The notes under the pieces were generated by a model that saw nothing but the letters and a program-made list of their open reading frames with translations, was not told where the DNA came from and did not search any database. A stretch of DNA of 64,000 nt from assembly GCF_030813595.1 (NCBI RefSeq), contig NZ_JAUSUH010000006.1, positions 185,701-249,700 on the forward strand, in the 5' to 3' direction. This document shows, one piece after another, positions 31,920 through 40,907 of the stretch. The position numbers were made by a program, and so were the translations under genes. The stretch is from Ancylobacter vacuolatus (GTDB lineage: Bacteria > Pseudomonadota > Alphaproteobacteria > Rhizobiales > Xanthobacteraceae). Numbering within the stretch: position 1 is the stretch's first letter; every line of letters begins with the position of its first letter.

Positions 31920-32477
31920 TCACGGCGCGATCATGATGATGCGCGGAGCGGTGGCGGGCGCCGTCGGCTGCGCAGGCGTGGTTGCACCGTCTTCTGCCGG
32001 CTCTACTGCACGAAGTGCCGGCGGCCAGCCACCCGCCGGGGCGTAGCGGGCATCGAGATCGCGGGCGCGGTGCTCATTGTGATTGATCAGGCAGATCAGC
32101 CGCTGCTCGATCACACCCGAGCCGCCCAGCCGCCCGCCAAAGCTCTGGCGCGGCCCCTCGCCCTCGAACGGGGCGATGCTCTGGCATTCGAAATTGCGCC
32201 AATGGACGAAGCGCCCCTGCGATTCCTCGAACAACTCGATCCACCGCCGCCGCTGCGCCGGCTGGAGATCGGCCCGCGCCTCGATCGTTGCGCCGACGCC
32301 CACGACGCTGCGCTGGAGTTGCCGCTCGCCCGCCACCTGCAGCGCGGTGAGGCAGTCGAGATAGGCGCGCGGCTCTTGGTTCTGCCGCCGGCATTCCGCC
32401 GCGTCCCCAGCCCATGCGGCGGCGGCCAAGAACAGCAGGGGCGCGGCCAGCAGCGGGCCGAGGCGGCGGGATCTCAT
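31920..32477 (-). CDS. LprI-like (DUF1311) exported protein
   Basis: A 185-residue secreted protein with a signal peptide (MRSRRLGPLLAAPLLFLAAA, cleavage near A-W-A-G). The mature part has the DUF1311 layout: C-R-R-Q-N-Q-E-P-R-A-Y-L-D-C-L-T, a helical segment with R-R-R-W-I-E-L-F-E-E-S-Q-G-R-F, N-F-E-C and L-I-C-L-I-N-H-N-E-H-R-A-R-D-L-D. Four cysteines likely form two disulfides. LprI of Mycobacterium inhibits lysozyme; most bacterial members are uncharacterised. The C-terminal tail is Pro/Ala-rich. It follows the aminotransferase by 30 bp on the same strand. Confidence 0.75.
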   Translation of the reverse strand: MRSRRLGPLLAAPLLFLAAAAWAGDAAECRRQNQEPRAYLDCLTALQVAGERQLQRSVVGVGATIEARADLQPAQRRRWIELFEESQGRFVHWRNFECQSIAPFEGEGPRQSFGGRLGGSGVIEQRLICLINHNEHRARDLDARYAPAGGWPPALRAVEPAEDGATTPAQPTAPATAPRIIMIAP

Positions 32478-32507
32478 CGTTCTCGGCCTCCGTTCGGCCC
32501 AGCGCGT

Positions 32508-33716
32508 TCAGGTGGCGCGGGCCGCCCGCAGGAAGGCGTCCATGCGCTCCAGCGCGCGGGAGATGTTGGCGGCGGAATTGGCGTAGGACAGGCGGATATA
32601 GCCCTCGCCGAACACGCCGAAATCCGGCCCGCCTATGGTGGCGACTCCCGCTTCATCCAGCAAGGCGGTGGCGAGCGCCTTCGCCGAGGTCCAACCGGTG
32701 GCTGATATATTGGGGAAGGCATAGAACGCGCCCTTCGGCACAGCGCAGCGCACGCCCGGCAAAGCGTTGAGCCCGTCCACCACCAGATGCCGGCGGCGGT
32801 CGAATTCGGCCACCATCTCGGCCACGCAGTCCTGCGGCCCGGTGAGCGCGGCCAGCGCGCCAAACTGCGCTGGCGCGTTGACGCAGGACCACGCATTGAC
32901 CGCGAGCTTGCGCGCGGCGTCGAACAGGCCTTCCGGCCACAGCGCCCAGCCGAGCCGCCAGCCGGTCATCGCATAGGTCTTCGACCAGCCATTGAGCAGG
33001 ATCAGGCGGTCGCGGATTTCCGGGTAGGCCAGCAGGGTGGTGTGCGCCTCGCCGTCGAACAGGAACTGATCGTAGATCTCGTCCGAGAGAATGGCGACAT
33101 GGGGGTGCTGCGCCAGCCCGGCAATGAGGGCGTCGATCTCGGCCTTGGGCGTGACGCCTCCGGTCGGGTTGGCCGGCGAGTTGAGGATGACGAGGCGGGT
33201 GCGCTCGGTGATGAGCGCGAGCGCTTCCGCCGCAGAGAAGCCGAAGCCGTTCTCCTCGCGCACCGGCACCGGGATAGGGGTGGCGCCGGTGAACTCGATC
33301 ATCGAGCGGTAGATGGGAAAGCCGGGGTCGGGATAGAGGATTTCCGCGCCGGGCTCGCCCAGCATGAGGATGGCCGAGAACATCGTCACCTTGCCGCCGG
33401 GCACGATCATCACCCGGCCGGGGTCGATATCGAGGCCGAAGCGGCGGTGGATGTCGCCCGCCACCGCCTCGCGCAACGGCTGGATGCCGACAGAAGGGGT
33501 GTAGCCGTGCTGCCCGTCGCGCAGCGCCTTGATGGCGGCTTCGACGATATGGCCGGGAGTGGCGAAATCGGGCTGGCCGATGCCGAGATTGATGATGTCG
33601 CGCCCCTGCGCCGACAGCGCGGCGGCGCGCGCCAGCACCGCAAAGGCGTTCTCCTCGCCGATCCGGTCGAAGGCCGCGACAGGGTGGAGCGGCAGGCGGG
33701 TGGCAGGCTTCATCAT
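32508..33716 (-). CDS. PLP-dependent aminotransferase, class I/II
   Basis: A 402-residue fold-type I aminotransferase: L-G-I-G-Q-P-D-F-A-T-P near the N-terminus, N-S-P-A-N-P-T-G-G for the substrate site, S-D-E-I-Y-D-Q-F, the PLP lysine in N-G-W-S-K-T-Y-A-M-T-G-W-R-L-G, and L-S-Y-A-N-S near the C-terminus. These fit the aspartate/aromatic-type (AspC-like) family. Either of two neighbouring ATGs (33716 or 33713) may start it. A much longer frame upstream to 34217 is a shadow of the GNAT gene. Divergent from that gene. Confidence 0.92.
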   Translation of the reverse strand: MMKPATRLPLHPVAAFDRIGEENAFAVLARAAALSAQGRDIINLGIGQPDFATPGHIVEAAIKALRDGQHGYTPSVGIQPLREAVAGDIHRRFGLDIDPGRVMIVPGGKVTMFSAILMLGEPGAEILYPDPGFPIYRSMIEFTGATPIPVPVREENGFGFSAAEALALITERTRLVILNSPANPTGGVTPKAEIDALIAGLAQHPHVAILSDEIYDQFLFDGEAHTTLLAYPEIRDRLILLNGWSKTYAMTGWRLGWALWPEGLFDAARKLAVNAWSCVNAPAQFGALAALTGPQDCVAEMVAEFDRRRHLVVDGLNALPGVRCAVPKGAFYAFPNISATGWTSAKALATALLDEAGVATIGGPDFGVFGEGYIRLSYANSAANISRALERMDAFLRAARAT

Positions 33717-33886
33717 GTCCTCGTCGGCGTTCTGTTGGCGTTTCCGTTGGCGCGGCGCATCAAAGCTCTTGCAGTCTTTCGCATTCGTGTCACACGGGAG
33801 CGGGGCGAGGTTCAAGGGGCTGTCCCGGCCGGACCGGCAAATGGCCAGTCGCGTGGCCGGTGGCGCGTGAGTTGGGTGAGACGCTG

Positions 33887-35068
33887 ATGGCTGTGCCGCA
33901 CGACGAGACATCCGCGCCGCAGGCGCTGCCGCTCGGCGCCCTTGTGGACACTGTCCCGGCGCCGCGACCGGCGCGCACCCGGCTCTCCGGTCAGCATGTG
34001 GAGCTTGTGCCGTTCGATCTCGCCGCGCATGGCCCGGCGCTGTTCGCCGCCAGCCACGGGCCGGAACGCGACGCGCTCTTCGCCTATCTGCCCACGGGTC
34101 CTTATGAGGATTATGCCGCCTTCGCCGCCTATTACGGCGCGGCGGCGGAGCGCGACGACCCGCTGATGTTCGCCATTGTCGACAAGGCGAGCGGCGTGGC
34201 GGTCGGCCATGCGACATATCTGCGGATCGACCCGGCGAACCGGACCATCGAGGTCGGCCATATTCTCTACACCCCGGCGCTGATGCGGACCCCCGGCGGC
34301 ACCGAGGCGATGTATCTGATGGCCCGGCATGTGTTCGAGACGCTGGGCTATCGCCGCTATGAGTGGAAGTGCAACGCGCTCAACGCCCCCTCGCGCCGGG
34401 CGGCGGAACGCTACGGCTTCCGCTTCGAGGGCCTTTTTCGCCACCATATGATCGTCAAGGGCCGTAACCGCGACACGGCCTGGTTCTCGATTCTTGCGGA
34501 GGAATGGCCGCAGATCGCCGTGGCGATGGAGGCCTGGCTGGCGGCGGAGAATTTCGACGCGGCCGGCCGACAGAACGTGTCGCTCTCGGTGCTGAATGCG
34601 CGTGCGCTTGACGTGGAAGGCCGCACGTTGCGCCGGGCCGATCTCTCCGATCTTGCCGCGGTGGAGACGCTGCAGCGCGCCGCCTATGCCCGCAACCGCA
34701 TCCTGCTCGGGGTCGAGCCGGTGCCGCTGCTGTGGGATTATGCCCGGGTGTTCCGCGAGCGCGAGGTGTGGGTGCTCGACGGCAACGAGGGGGTCGTCGC
34801 CGTCGCCATCCTTCAGTCGCGCCGCGAGGACCTTCTGGCCGACAGCCTCGCCGCCTGCCCGCGCGCGCAGGGATTCGGTCATGGCAACCTGCTGCTCGCG
34901 GCGGCCGAGGCGCGGGCGCGGGCGCTGGGGCGGCCCACCGTGCGGCTCTATACCGGCGAGCCGCTCTCGGCCAACATCAACTGGTACCGGCGCAAGGGCT
35001 ACGCCATCGAGCGGGTGGAACAACTGCCCGACCGACGCCTGGTGCATATGGCCAAGCCGGTGGGGTGA
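33887..35068 (+). CDS. Double GNAT-domain acetyltransferase
   Basis: Two different GNAT modules in one 393-residue chain. The first (about residues 35-225) is RimJ/RimL-like: TRLSGQHVELVPFDLAAHG, E-V-G-H-I-L-Y-T-P and the R-R-A-A-E-R-Y-G-F-R-F-E-G motif. The second (about 240-393) is a compact GNAT: TLRRADLSDLAAVETLQRAA, Q-G-F-G-H-G-N-L-L-L-A-A-A-E (acetyl-CoA loop) and N-W-Y-R-R-K-G-Y-A-I-E-R-V. The start is either the ATG at 33887 (GGGTGAG upstream) or a GTG at 33860. It is followed by map after 115 bp. Substrates unknown; a protein N-terminus or small amine is possible. Confidence 0.88.
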   Translation: MAVPHDETSAPQALPLGALVDTVPAPRPARTRLSGQHVELVPFDLAAHGPALFAASHGPERDALFAYLPTGPYEDYAAFAAYYGAAAERDDPLMFAIVDKASGVAVGHATYLRIDPANRTIEVGHILYTPALMRTPGGTEAMYLMARHVFETLGYRRYEWKCNALNAPSRRAAERYGFRFEGLFRHHMIVKGRNRDTAWFSILAEEWPQIAVAMEAWLAAENFDAAGRQNVSLSVLNARALDVEGRTLRRADLSDLAAVETLQRAAYARNRILLGVEPVPLLWDYARVFREREVWVLDGNEGVVAVAILQSRREDLLADSLAACPRAQGFGHGNLLLAAAEARARALGRPTVRLYTGEPLSANINWYRRKGYAIERVEQLPDRRLVHMAKPVG

Positions 35069-35183
35069 GGCGGTGGGGTAAGGGGCGGCGCGCCTGTTCT
35101 GCGCGCGCTTTCCTTGCGCCGGAGCGCGGATGGCTTACATTCGGCGCGGGCATTCGCCCTGAACACGTGCTGTTGGACGTTCG

Positions 35184-36014
35184 ATGATGAGCTATGTGGA
35201 GGCGGCCGGCGCGCCGCTGCGCAAGACTGGCCATATCAAGCTGCATGGCCCCGAGGGCTTTGCCGGCATGCGCAAGGCCGGGCAACTGACGGCGCAGGCG
35301 CTCGACCTCGTGCATGAGCTGGTGGCGCCGGGCGTGACCACCGAGGCGATCGACCGTCTGGTGTTCGACTTCGCCATGGACCATGGCGCGCTGCCGGCGA
35401 CGCTGATGTATCGCGGCTACCGCAAATCGACCTGCACCTCGATCAACCATGTCGTCTGCCACGGCATCCCGAACGACAAGCCGCTGCGCGAGGGCGACAT
35501 CGTCAATGTCGACGTGACGCTGATCGTCGACGGCTGGTATGGCGATTCAAGCCGCATGTACCCGGTGGGCGAGATTCCCCGCCGCGCCGAGCGCCTGCTC
35601 GACGTGACCTATGAATCGATGATGCGCGGCATTGCCGAGGTGATGCCGGGCCGCCATGTCGGCGATATCGGCGCGGCGATCCAGGACTTCGTCGAGCCGC
35701 TGCACATGAGCGTGGTGCGCGATTTCTGCGGCCATGGCGTCGGCCAGCTCTTTCACGACGAGCCCAACATCGTGCATGTCGGCCGGCGCGGCGACGGGCC
35801 GGAACTGATGCCCGGCATGATTTTCACCATCGAGCCGATGATCAATCTCGGCCGCCCGCATGTGAAGGTGCTCTCCGACGGCTGGACGGCGGTGACGCGC
35901 GACCGCTCGCTCTCCGCCCAGTTCGAGCACACGGTGGGGGTGACGGAGACCGGGTGCGAGATCTTCACGCTCTCGCCCAAGGGCTATCACAAGCCGATCT
36001 TCAGCAACGACTGA
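35184..36014 (+). CDS. map: Methionine aminopeptidase, type I
   Basis: Map removes the initiator Met from new proteins. The 276-residue protein carries the five metal ligands in order: Asp in [16 protein letters not shown], His in G-H-G-V-G-Q-L-F-H, Glu in F-T-I-E-P-M and Glu in Q-F-E-H-T-V. The His in S-I-N-H-V-V-C-H-G is also conserved. There is no N-terminal zinc-finger extension, as in type Ia. It is followed by radC after 17 bp, a gene order I recall from other Alphaproteobacteria. Confidence 0.97.
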   Translation: MMSYVEAAGAPLRKTGHIKLHGPEGFAGMRKAGQLTAQALDLVHELVAPGVTTEAIDRLVFDFAMDHGALPATLMYRGYRKSTCTSINHVVCHGIPNDKPLREGDIVNVDVTLIVDGWYGDSSRMYPVGEIPRRAERLLDVTYESMMRGIAEVMPGRHVGDIGAAIQDFVEPLHMSVVRDFCGHGVGQLFHDEPNIVHVGRRGDGPELMPGMIFTIEPMINLGRPHVKVLSDGWTAVTRDRSLSAQFEHTVGVTETGCEIFTLSPKGYHKPIFSND

Positions 36015-36031
36015 GCGAGGCGGGAGCCCGC

Positions 36032-36796
36032 ATGGCGCGTAACCGAGCAGGGCGCAGCGGCGGCCGTGACGACCTGCCGGACGATCCTGATGAAGGAGCC
36101 GCGCCGGCCGGCTTCGCCGAGGCGGAGCCGCATTTTCTCGGCCATCGCGAGCGGTTGCGCGAGCGCTTTCGCAAGGCGGGCGGCGAGGCGCTGCCCGATT
36201 ATGAGTTGCTGGAGCTGGTGCTGTTCCGCGCCGTCGTGCGGGCGGATGTGAAGCCGCTGGCCAAGGCGCTGATAGACCGGTTCGGTTCCTTCGCCGAGGT
36301 GGTCGGCGCCCCGCCCGGGCGGCTGCGCGAGGTGAAGGGGGTCGGCGAGGCCATCGTCACCGAGCTGAAGCTCATCGGCGCGGCGGTGGAGCGGGTGACG
36401 CGCGGCCAGGTGCGGGCCCGCCCCGTTCTCTCCTCCTGGAGCGCGGTGATCGCCCACTGCCGCGCCAGCATGGCCTTTGTCGAGCAGGAGCAGTTCCGCA
36501 TCCTGTTCCTCGACAAACGCAACCAGCTGATCCTCGACGAGGTGCAGCAGCGCGGCACGGTGGACCACACGCCGGTTTATCCGCGGGAAGTGGTGAAGCG
36601 GGCGCTGGAGGTGGCGGCGAGCGCGATCATACTGGTGCATAACCACCCGAGCGGCGATCCCACCCCCTCTAATGCCGACATCCAGATGACCAAGACCATC
36701 ATCGACGTGGCCAAGCCGCTCGGCATCGAGGTGCATGACCACATCATCGTCGGCAAGGATGGCCACGCGAGCCTGCGCGGCCTGCGGCTGATCTGA
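36032..36796 (+). CDS. radC: RadC-family JAB-domain protein
   Basis: The 254-residue protein has an N-terminal helical UPF0758 part (about 35-125: [32 protein letters not shown]) and a C-terminal MPN/JAB domain (about 130-254) with E-in V-Q-Q-R-G-T and the zinc site [14 protein letters not shown]. The biochemical role of RadC is still debated; most members are not needed for DNA repair. The ATG at 36032 follows GGGAGC. It ends 77 bp before the convergent glycosyltransferase patch. Confidence 0.93.
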   Translation: MARNRAGRSGGRDDLPDDPDEGAAPAGFAEAEPHFLGHRERLRERFRKAGGEALPDYELLELVLFRAVVRADVKPLAKALIDRFGSFAEVVGAPPGRLREVKGVGEAIVTELKLIGAAVERVTRGQVRARPVLSSWSAVIAHCRASMAFVEQEQFRILFLDKRNQLILDEVQQRGTVDHTPVYPREVVKRALEVAASAIILVHNHPSGDPTPSNADIQMTKTIIDVAKPLGIEVHDHIIVGKDGHASLRGLRLI

Positions 36797-36806
36797 CCAG
36801 TCGGTT

Positions 36807-36840
36807 GCTGTGCGAGAAGCCCAGCCTCTCTCGCAGCTTT
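36807..36840 (+). terminator. Hairpin after radC
   Basis: GCTGTGCGAGA (36807-36817) pairs with TCTCGCAGC (36829-36837) with a small bulge, then TTT. It is just before the AT-rich patch and may terminate radC. Confidence 0.45.
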
Positions 36841-36873
36841 CCCAGAAATTGATCAGGAGGCGAACAGGAATTT

Positions 36874-37899
36874 CTAACGGCCGCGGGCGCCCTGATTCAG
36901 CGACGCTCGATTTGTTCCAGATGATTTGAAGTAAGATCGATATAATCCTCGATAAAATCGAACGAACCATTTGGGGGATATTAGGAGTGGAACGGCAATA
37001 ATCCAGTATGAAGGAAGTGTCCCATAGTTTTTGGCGAGGAAGATAATCGCCGATATAATTCCGTCGGTCGGCTCGGTCGTGGTCTTGGCATTCATAACTC
37101 GTGCCATTATGTGCGTGTTGAAAATGCGCTTGCGCATGATGGCCCGCGTTTCGGGCGCGTCTGCGAATAGAATGTGTTCTATTTCCCCGTAGGCCTGTGC
37201 GTCGATCTTGAGTCGCTTCAGCCAACCATATCGGGCCTGCAACTGATCATTTCCTGTTCGGAAACCAACGCAGGGAGGCTGAATAACGCCCCACTGACCA
37301 TTCTCTCCGATGATGCGCCCGAGTATTATTACCTGAACATAGTAATTCGTGATCGATTTTATCTTTGGATCATTGATTTCTTGGTTCCAAAGATCCCTTT
37401 TTACAACAAGTGCGGACATGAAGCCCAATAGGTCCGCTATAGTTGAAAATACGGCTTTTGAACCCGTCATCAATTGGGTGGGCGGGGTTGCGCGAATGCC
37501 GACAGCGGTCCTCATGGTGATATCATAGTCGATCACGCCGAGTGTGAACCCCACGGCGTCAGGCCAGAGCTCGATCGCATCAAGGAGACGACGGATGCTT
37601 CCCGGTTCCAATCGATCATCGTCACCCATCAGCCAAATGTAAGGAGAGGTGGCCGCGGCGACCACAGCAAGAAAGTTTCCATCTATGCCTAAATTGGTCT
37701 TTTGCGAAATTAATTTGTAGTTTTTGAAGCTGTGACTGTACAAATTTGCTATGGAAATTGTGTCATCAGTGGAGGCGTCATCACTTATTATAATTTCAAT
37801 ATCGTCGACGTTTTCTTGATTCATTATGCTATCTAGCAGCTCAGATAGCATTTTTGCGCGATTATACGTCGGGATGCATATCGAAATAACGGGCGTCAT
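36874..37899 (-). CDS. Family 2 glycosyltransferase (abequosyltransferase-like)
   Basis: A 341-residue GT-A enzyme: start MTPVISICIPTYNRAKMLSE, then I-I-I-S-D-D-A-S-T-D-D-T for the nucleotide site and the metal triad in W-L-M-G-D-D-D-R-L-E-P. A hydrophobic stretch near the C-terminus (SYWIIAVPLLISPKWFV) could anchor it to the membrane. Related enzymes add sugars to O-antigen or capsule units. The gene is visibly richer in A and T than its neighbours, with many Ile, Asn and Lys codons, which suggests recent transfer. It is convergent with radC. The sugar donor cannot be read from the sequence. Confidence 0.87.
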   Translation of the reverse strand: MTPVISICIPTYNRAKMLSELLDSIMNQENVDDIEIIISDDASTDDTISIANLYSHSFKNYKLISQKTNLGIDGNFLAVVAAATSPYIWLMGDDDRLEPGSIRRLLDAIELWPDAVGFTLGVIDYDITMRTAVGIRATPPTQLMTGSKAVFSTIADLLGFMSALVVKRDLWNQEINDPKIKSITNYYVQVIILGRIIGENGQWGVIQPPCVGFRTGNDQLQARYGWLKRLKIDAQAYGEIEHILFADAPETRAIMRKRIFNTHIMARVMNAKTTTEPTDGIISAIIFLAKNYGTLPSYWIIAVPLLISPKWFVRFYRGLYRSYFKSSGTNRASLNQGARGR

Positions 37900-38102
37900 A
37901 GTCGTCTTTCATCTATAATTTGTATGAAAAATCAAAGTGACAATTTAATGTAGGGTGCGCATAACGGTGCTTGCAGGTGTATTTCCGCAGCAGCGGACAG
38001 CCCGACTCTGCGGTGGGTCGGCTATCTTTCGGAGTGCGACGCTGTTCACTGCCGGAAGCCTCTTGGCGCTGTAGCAGGTCAAGGGTGCGCAACCATCCGG
38101 AC

Positions 38103-38957
38103 CTATGATCGGACGAGTAACGTCATAAGCCGATCATAGGCCTTCTTCACGTGATAGCGAGTGGCCGCCCGGAGGTTCTGCGCCGACGAGAGCAGGCGCT
38201 CATACCGTGCCCCCTTCTTTCTCTCTATGCGGGCGCGCAGTCCCCAATCAATTCCGTGGAGGTCCCACCAGGGATAGGATGATGTAAATGTCTTTGGCAG
38301 TACAATGGATCGGAATTTCATCAGGCTGACGGGATTGATGTCCTCGCCAGAGCCAATCCAGAATTCTGCCGAATGACGGCGCTTGTGCGCTGCTTCCTTC
38401 CAGCTTGCACCGAGTGCATCGAGATTTAATTTTTCGACGCAGTCCGCATAGGCGACAGGGTCTATCAGCGACGCGATATAGCTGGCGTTAGCCCACCAGT
38501 TATTGCTCGCAAAATGGGGGAGTGGCTTCTCATGCCAGAACACGCCGCAGGCGTCGTAGCGCGTCAGAAGCGCAAGGCAATTGGGCATATCGTCGATGTA
38601 GTATTGATACAACATCTGTCGCCAGGTTCGTCTTGTTTCGTATCCGGCGCCGACATATCGTCCACCGAGGCAATTTAGATAAAGTATTTTTGCGTCGATA
38701 TTATCTCTGCTATATTTTTTTAGGGAGCAGATCGTAGGTATTTCGAAATCTGTGATATTGTCGCTGCGTCTGTGAACGGTTGTTTTATGATCTGTGTAAT
38801 CAAGGCATACGGGTCCAGTGCCAACAACATTAATTTCAATCTTTTTGACATAGTCATAATAATTTGAGCTAAAAACTGCGCCCAAGGCTTCATTCAGAGT
38901 CTCATTATAGCGGCCGATCGTCGCAACATGCAGAAATATCGCAACATGTGTGGTCAT
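38103..38957 (-). CDS. Uncharacterised protein of the surface-polysaccharide patch
   Basis: A 284-residue protein that I do not recognise by name. It begins MTTHVAIFLHVATIGRYNET and has V-L-Y-type blocks (K-I-L-Y-L-N-C-L-G-G-R-Y), F-W-H-E-K-P-L-P-H-F-A-S-N-N-W-W-A-N-A-S-Y-I and a final S-G-E-D-I-N-P. The H-F-x-x-N-x-W-W-A motif occurs, as I recall, in glycosyltransferase-like proteins of polysaccharide loci. No membrane helix is seen; the C-terminus is basic. Its composition is AT-richer than the genome, like the adjacent glycosyltransferase. The two are separated by a 203-bp gap with no gene. A sugar-transfer role is inferred. Confidence 0.7.
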   Translation of the reverse strand: MTTHVAIFLHVATIGRYNETLNEALGAVFSSNYYDYVKKIEINVVGTGPVCLDYTDHKTTVHRRSDNITDFEIPTICSLKKYSRDNIDAKILYLNCLGGRYVGAGYETRRTWRQMLYQYYIDDMPNCLALLTRYDACGVFWHEKPLPHFASNNWWANASYIASLIDPVAYADCVEKLNLDALGASWKEAAHKRRHSAEFWIGSGEDINPVSLMKFRSIVLPKTFTSSYPWWDLHGIDWGLRARIERKKGARYERLLSSAQNLRAATRYHVKKAYDRLMTLLVRS

Positions 38958-39076
38958 TATAATTCGTCCGTCCCTCGGGAAGTGGACTTCTCAGTGCAAT
39001 TGCGCGGTGTGGTCGTTGTGATTTCAACATTCGGGGAGCGACGCCACCGCGCCCCGTCGCCGCAACGAGCGGCCCG

Positions 39077-39823
39077 CTAAGGCCGGCTGAGCAAAAGCGG
39101 GGTTCCCTCTTCCGGCGGTACCTTCTCCCAGCCCCCATCCTCTTGCGCGGCGAAGCGCAGGCCCTCGCCGCGGGCGGTGAGCAGAACCAGGCTGCCGCTG
39201 TCGAGGCGCCAGCGGTCGGGTGCCCGCGCGACAAGGCGGGCCGGGCAGCCGGGCATGAGCCGGGCGCGGAGGGTGCCGCCGCCGCCGTCGATATCGGTGA
39301 GTTCAAGCCGGCACAGCGGCTTGCCCGCCACCTCGGCGATATCCCAGGCGCCGACAAGATCGCCGGCGTGCAGGCCGGGATCGGTGAGACGGGGATTGAC
39401 CAGGAAATAGACGCCATCGCCCTCGCGCAGCGCCTCCCAGGTGCCGCCTACCCCTTCGGTGAACTCGGCCACCAGCGCCCCGTCCGGTCCATACAGGCGG
39501 ATCGAGTGGCCGGGGCCCGGGGCCCAGGAGGCGATATCGACGCTGAACAGGATGGCGCTGGCGCAGGCGGCGCGATCCAGGCCGAGCGAGTAGCGCTCCG
39601 GTGTGGCGCGGCCGCGGCCCAGCGGCGTGTCGGACAGCGCGATCAGGCATACGCGGTCGCCATCGGCATTGGTCAGCCGGTAATCAGCCGCCAGCGCGCC
39701 GGCCGAGGGCACGGTGTCGTCCTGCGCCGACGCCCGGCCTGCGAGCATCACGACGAAAGCGCCCAAGGCGAGCGCGACGCCGAGCCGCCAGGCGCCACGA
39801 TCAAGCATCCGGGGCGCGCGCAT
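39077..39823 (-). CDS. Tandem AprI/Inh-type metalloprotease-inhibitor-like exported protein
   Basis: A 248-residue secreted protein. The signal peptide (LGVALALGAFVVMLAGRASA, cleavage near A-Q-D) is followed by two copies of the Inh beta-barrel. Repeat 1 (about 40-140): Y-R-L-T-N-A-D-G-D-R-V-C, A-A-C-A and I-R-L-Y-G-P-D-G-A-L-V-A-E-F. Repeat 2 (about 150-245): L-V-G-A-W-D-I-A, P-L-C-R-L-E-L, P-G-C and L-V-L-L-T-A-R-G-E-G-L-R-F. Each keeps a Cys pair. Single-domain members inhibit serralysin-type proteases in the periplasm. No protease gene is nearby. It starts 12 nt after a hydroxyacid dehydrogenase gene, so the two may share a transcript. Confidence 0.8.
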   Translation of the reverse strand: MRAPRMLDRGAWRLGVALALGAFVVMLAGRASAQDDTVPSAGALAADYRLTNADGDRVCLIALSDTPLGRGRATPERYSLGLDRAACASAILFSVDIASWAPGPGHSIRLYGPDGALVAEFTEGVGGTWEALREGDGVYFLVNPRLTDPGLHAGDLVGAWDIAEVAGKPLCRLELTDIDGGGGTLRARLMPGCPARLVARAPDRWRLDSGSLVLLTARGEGLRFAAQEDGGWEKVPPEEGTPLLLSRP

Positions 39824-39835
39824 CGGCGTCTTCCC

Positions 39836-40819
39836 TCAACCGGCCCGGTTCACGGGCGTCTCCGGCACCGGCGTCAGCACCGGCTGGCCCGCCGCCCAGG
39901 CGCGGAGATTGTCGACCACCAACTGGCCCATGGCGTCGCGGGTGACATGGGTGGCGGAGGCGACATGCGGCAGCAGCACCACGTTGTTCATGCCGATCAG
40001 CGCCTCCGGCACCTGCGGCTCGTTGGCGAACACATCGAGCCCGGCGGCGGCGATGGTGCCGTCCTCCAGCGCCTTGATCAGCGCCGGCTCGTCGACCACC
40101 GAGCCGCGCGCGACATTGATCAGCACGCCCTTCGGCCCGAGCGCGGCCAGCACCTGCGCATTGATCATGCGTTCGGTCTCGGCCCCGCCGGGCACGATGA
40201 CGATGAGCGCGTCGACGGCCTTCGCCAGCCCGATCAGGTCGGGATAATGGGTGTAGGCCACATCCGCCACCGGGCGGCGGCTGTGATAGGCGATGGGCCG
40301 GCCGAAGCCTTCCAGCCGGCGGGCGATGGCGCGGCCGATGCGCCCCATGCCGACAATGCCGAGCGTGCGGTCGCGCAGGGTTGCGGTCAACGGGAAGCCG
40401 CCGGAGGGCCATTTCCCCTCCCGCAGATGCCGCTCGGCCTGTGGAATCTGCCGGATCGTGGCGAGAAGCAGCCCCAGGGTGAGATCGGCGACCTCGTCGT
40501 CGAGCACGCCGGGCGTGTTGGTGACGACGACGCCGCGCCGGCCGGCCGCCTCGGCATCCACCGAATCATAGCCGACACCGAAATTGGCGACGATTTCGAG
40601 AGCCGGCAGCCGGGCCATCAGCGCGTCCGTCACCCGGCGGGCACCGCCGCCGGTGGAGCCGACCCCGGTGGCCACCGCGCGGATGCGTGGGCCGACCTCG
40701 GCCAGCATGGCCTCGGCGCCGGGCGCGTCGAGCCGGTGAACGGTGAAGTGCTCGTTCAGCTGCGCCTCGATCATGCCCATCATCGGGCCGGTCTGGAGAA
40801 GGTCGGGGCGGCCGGACAT
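39836..40819 (-). CDS. D-isomer-specific 2-hydroxyacid dehydrogenase (glyoxylate/hydroxypyruvate reductase-like)
   Basis: A 327-residue NAD(P)-dependent enzyme: A-N-F-G-V-G-Y-D-S-V in the catalytic domain, nucleotide loop V-G-M-G-R-I-G-R-A, V-P-G-G-A-E-T, catalytic Arg in N-V-A-R-G-S-V-V-D-E, Glu in D-V-F-A-N-E-P and His in L-P-H-V-A-S-A-T. The pattern resembles GhrB-type reductases of glyoxylate and hydroxypyruvate. If so, it could serve the oxalate/glyoxylate region of the same window, although 20 kb separate them. It starts with GGAG 9 nt upstream. Its substrate is inferred. Confidence 0.88.
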   Translation of the reverse strand: MSGRPDLLQTGPMMGMIEAQLNEHFTVHRLDAPGAEAMLAEVGPRIRAVATGVGSTGGGARRVTDALMARLPALEIVANFGVGYDSVDAEAAGRRGVVVTNTPGVLDDEVADLTLGLLLATIRQIPQAERHLREGKWPSGGFPLTATLRDRTLGIVGMGRIGRAIARRLEGFGRPIAYHSRRPVADVAYTHYPDLIGLAKAVDALIVIVPGGAETERMINAQVLAALGPKGVLINVARGSVVDEPALIKALEDGTIAAAGLDVFANEPQVPEALIGMNNVVLLPHVASATHVTRDAMGQLVVDNLRAWAAGQPVLTPVPETPVNRAG

Positions 40820-40907
40820 GGGGCACTCCTGCGGACGAAGGGGCCGCCATTCCTCACCAAAGCCAGGAAGGTTTCAAGCCCGATTCGGCCGAAGTGCCCT
40901 TCCGTTT

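Noticed and set aside
37900..38102. Small gene between the two glycosyltransferase-patch genes
   Set aside because: No frame with a ribosome-binding site or any family sign. It is best read as the leader of the glycosyltransferase gene.
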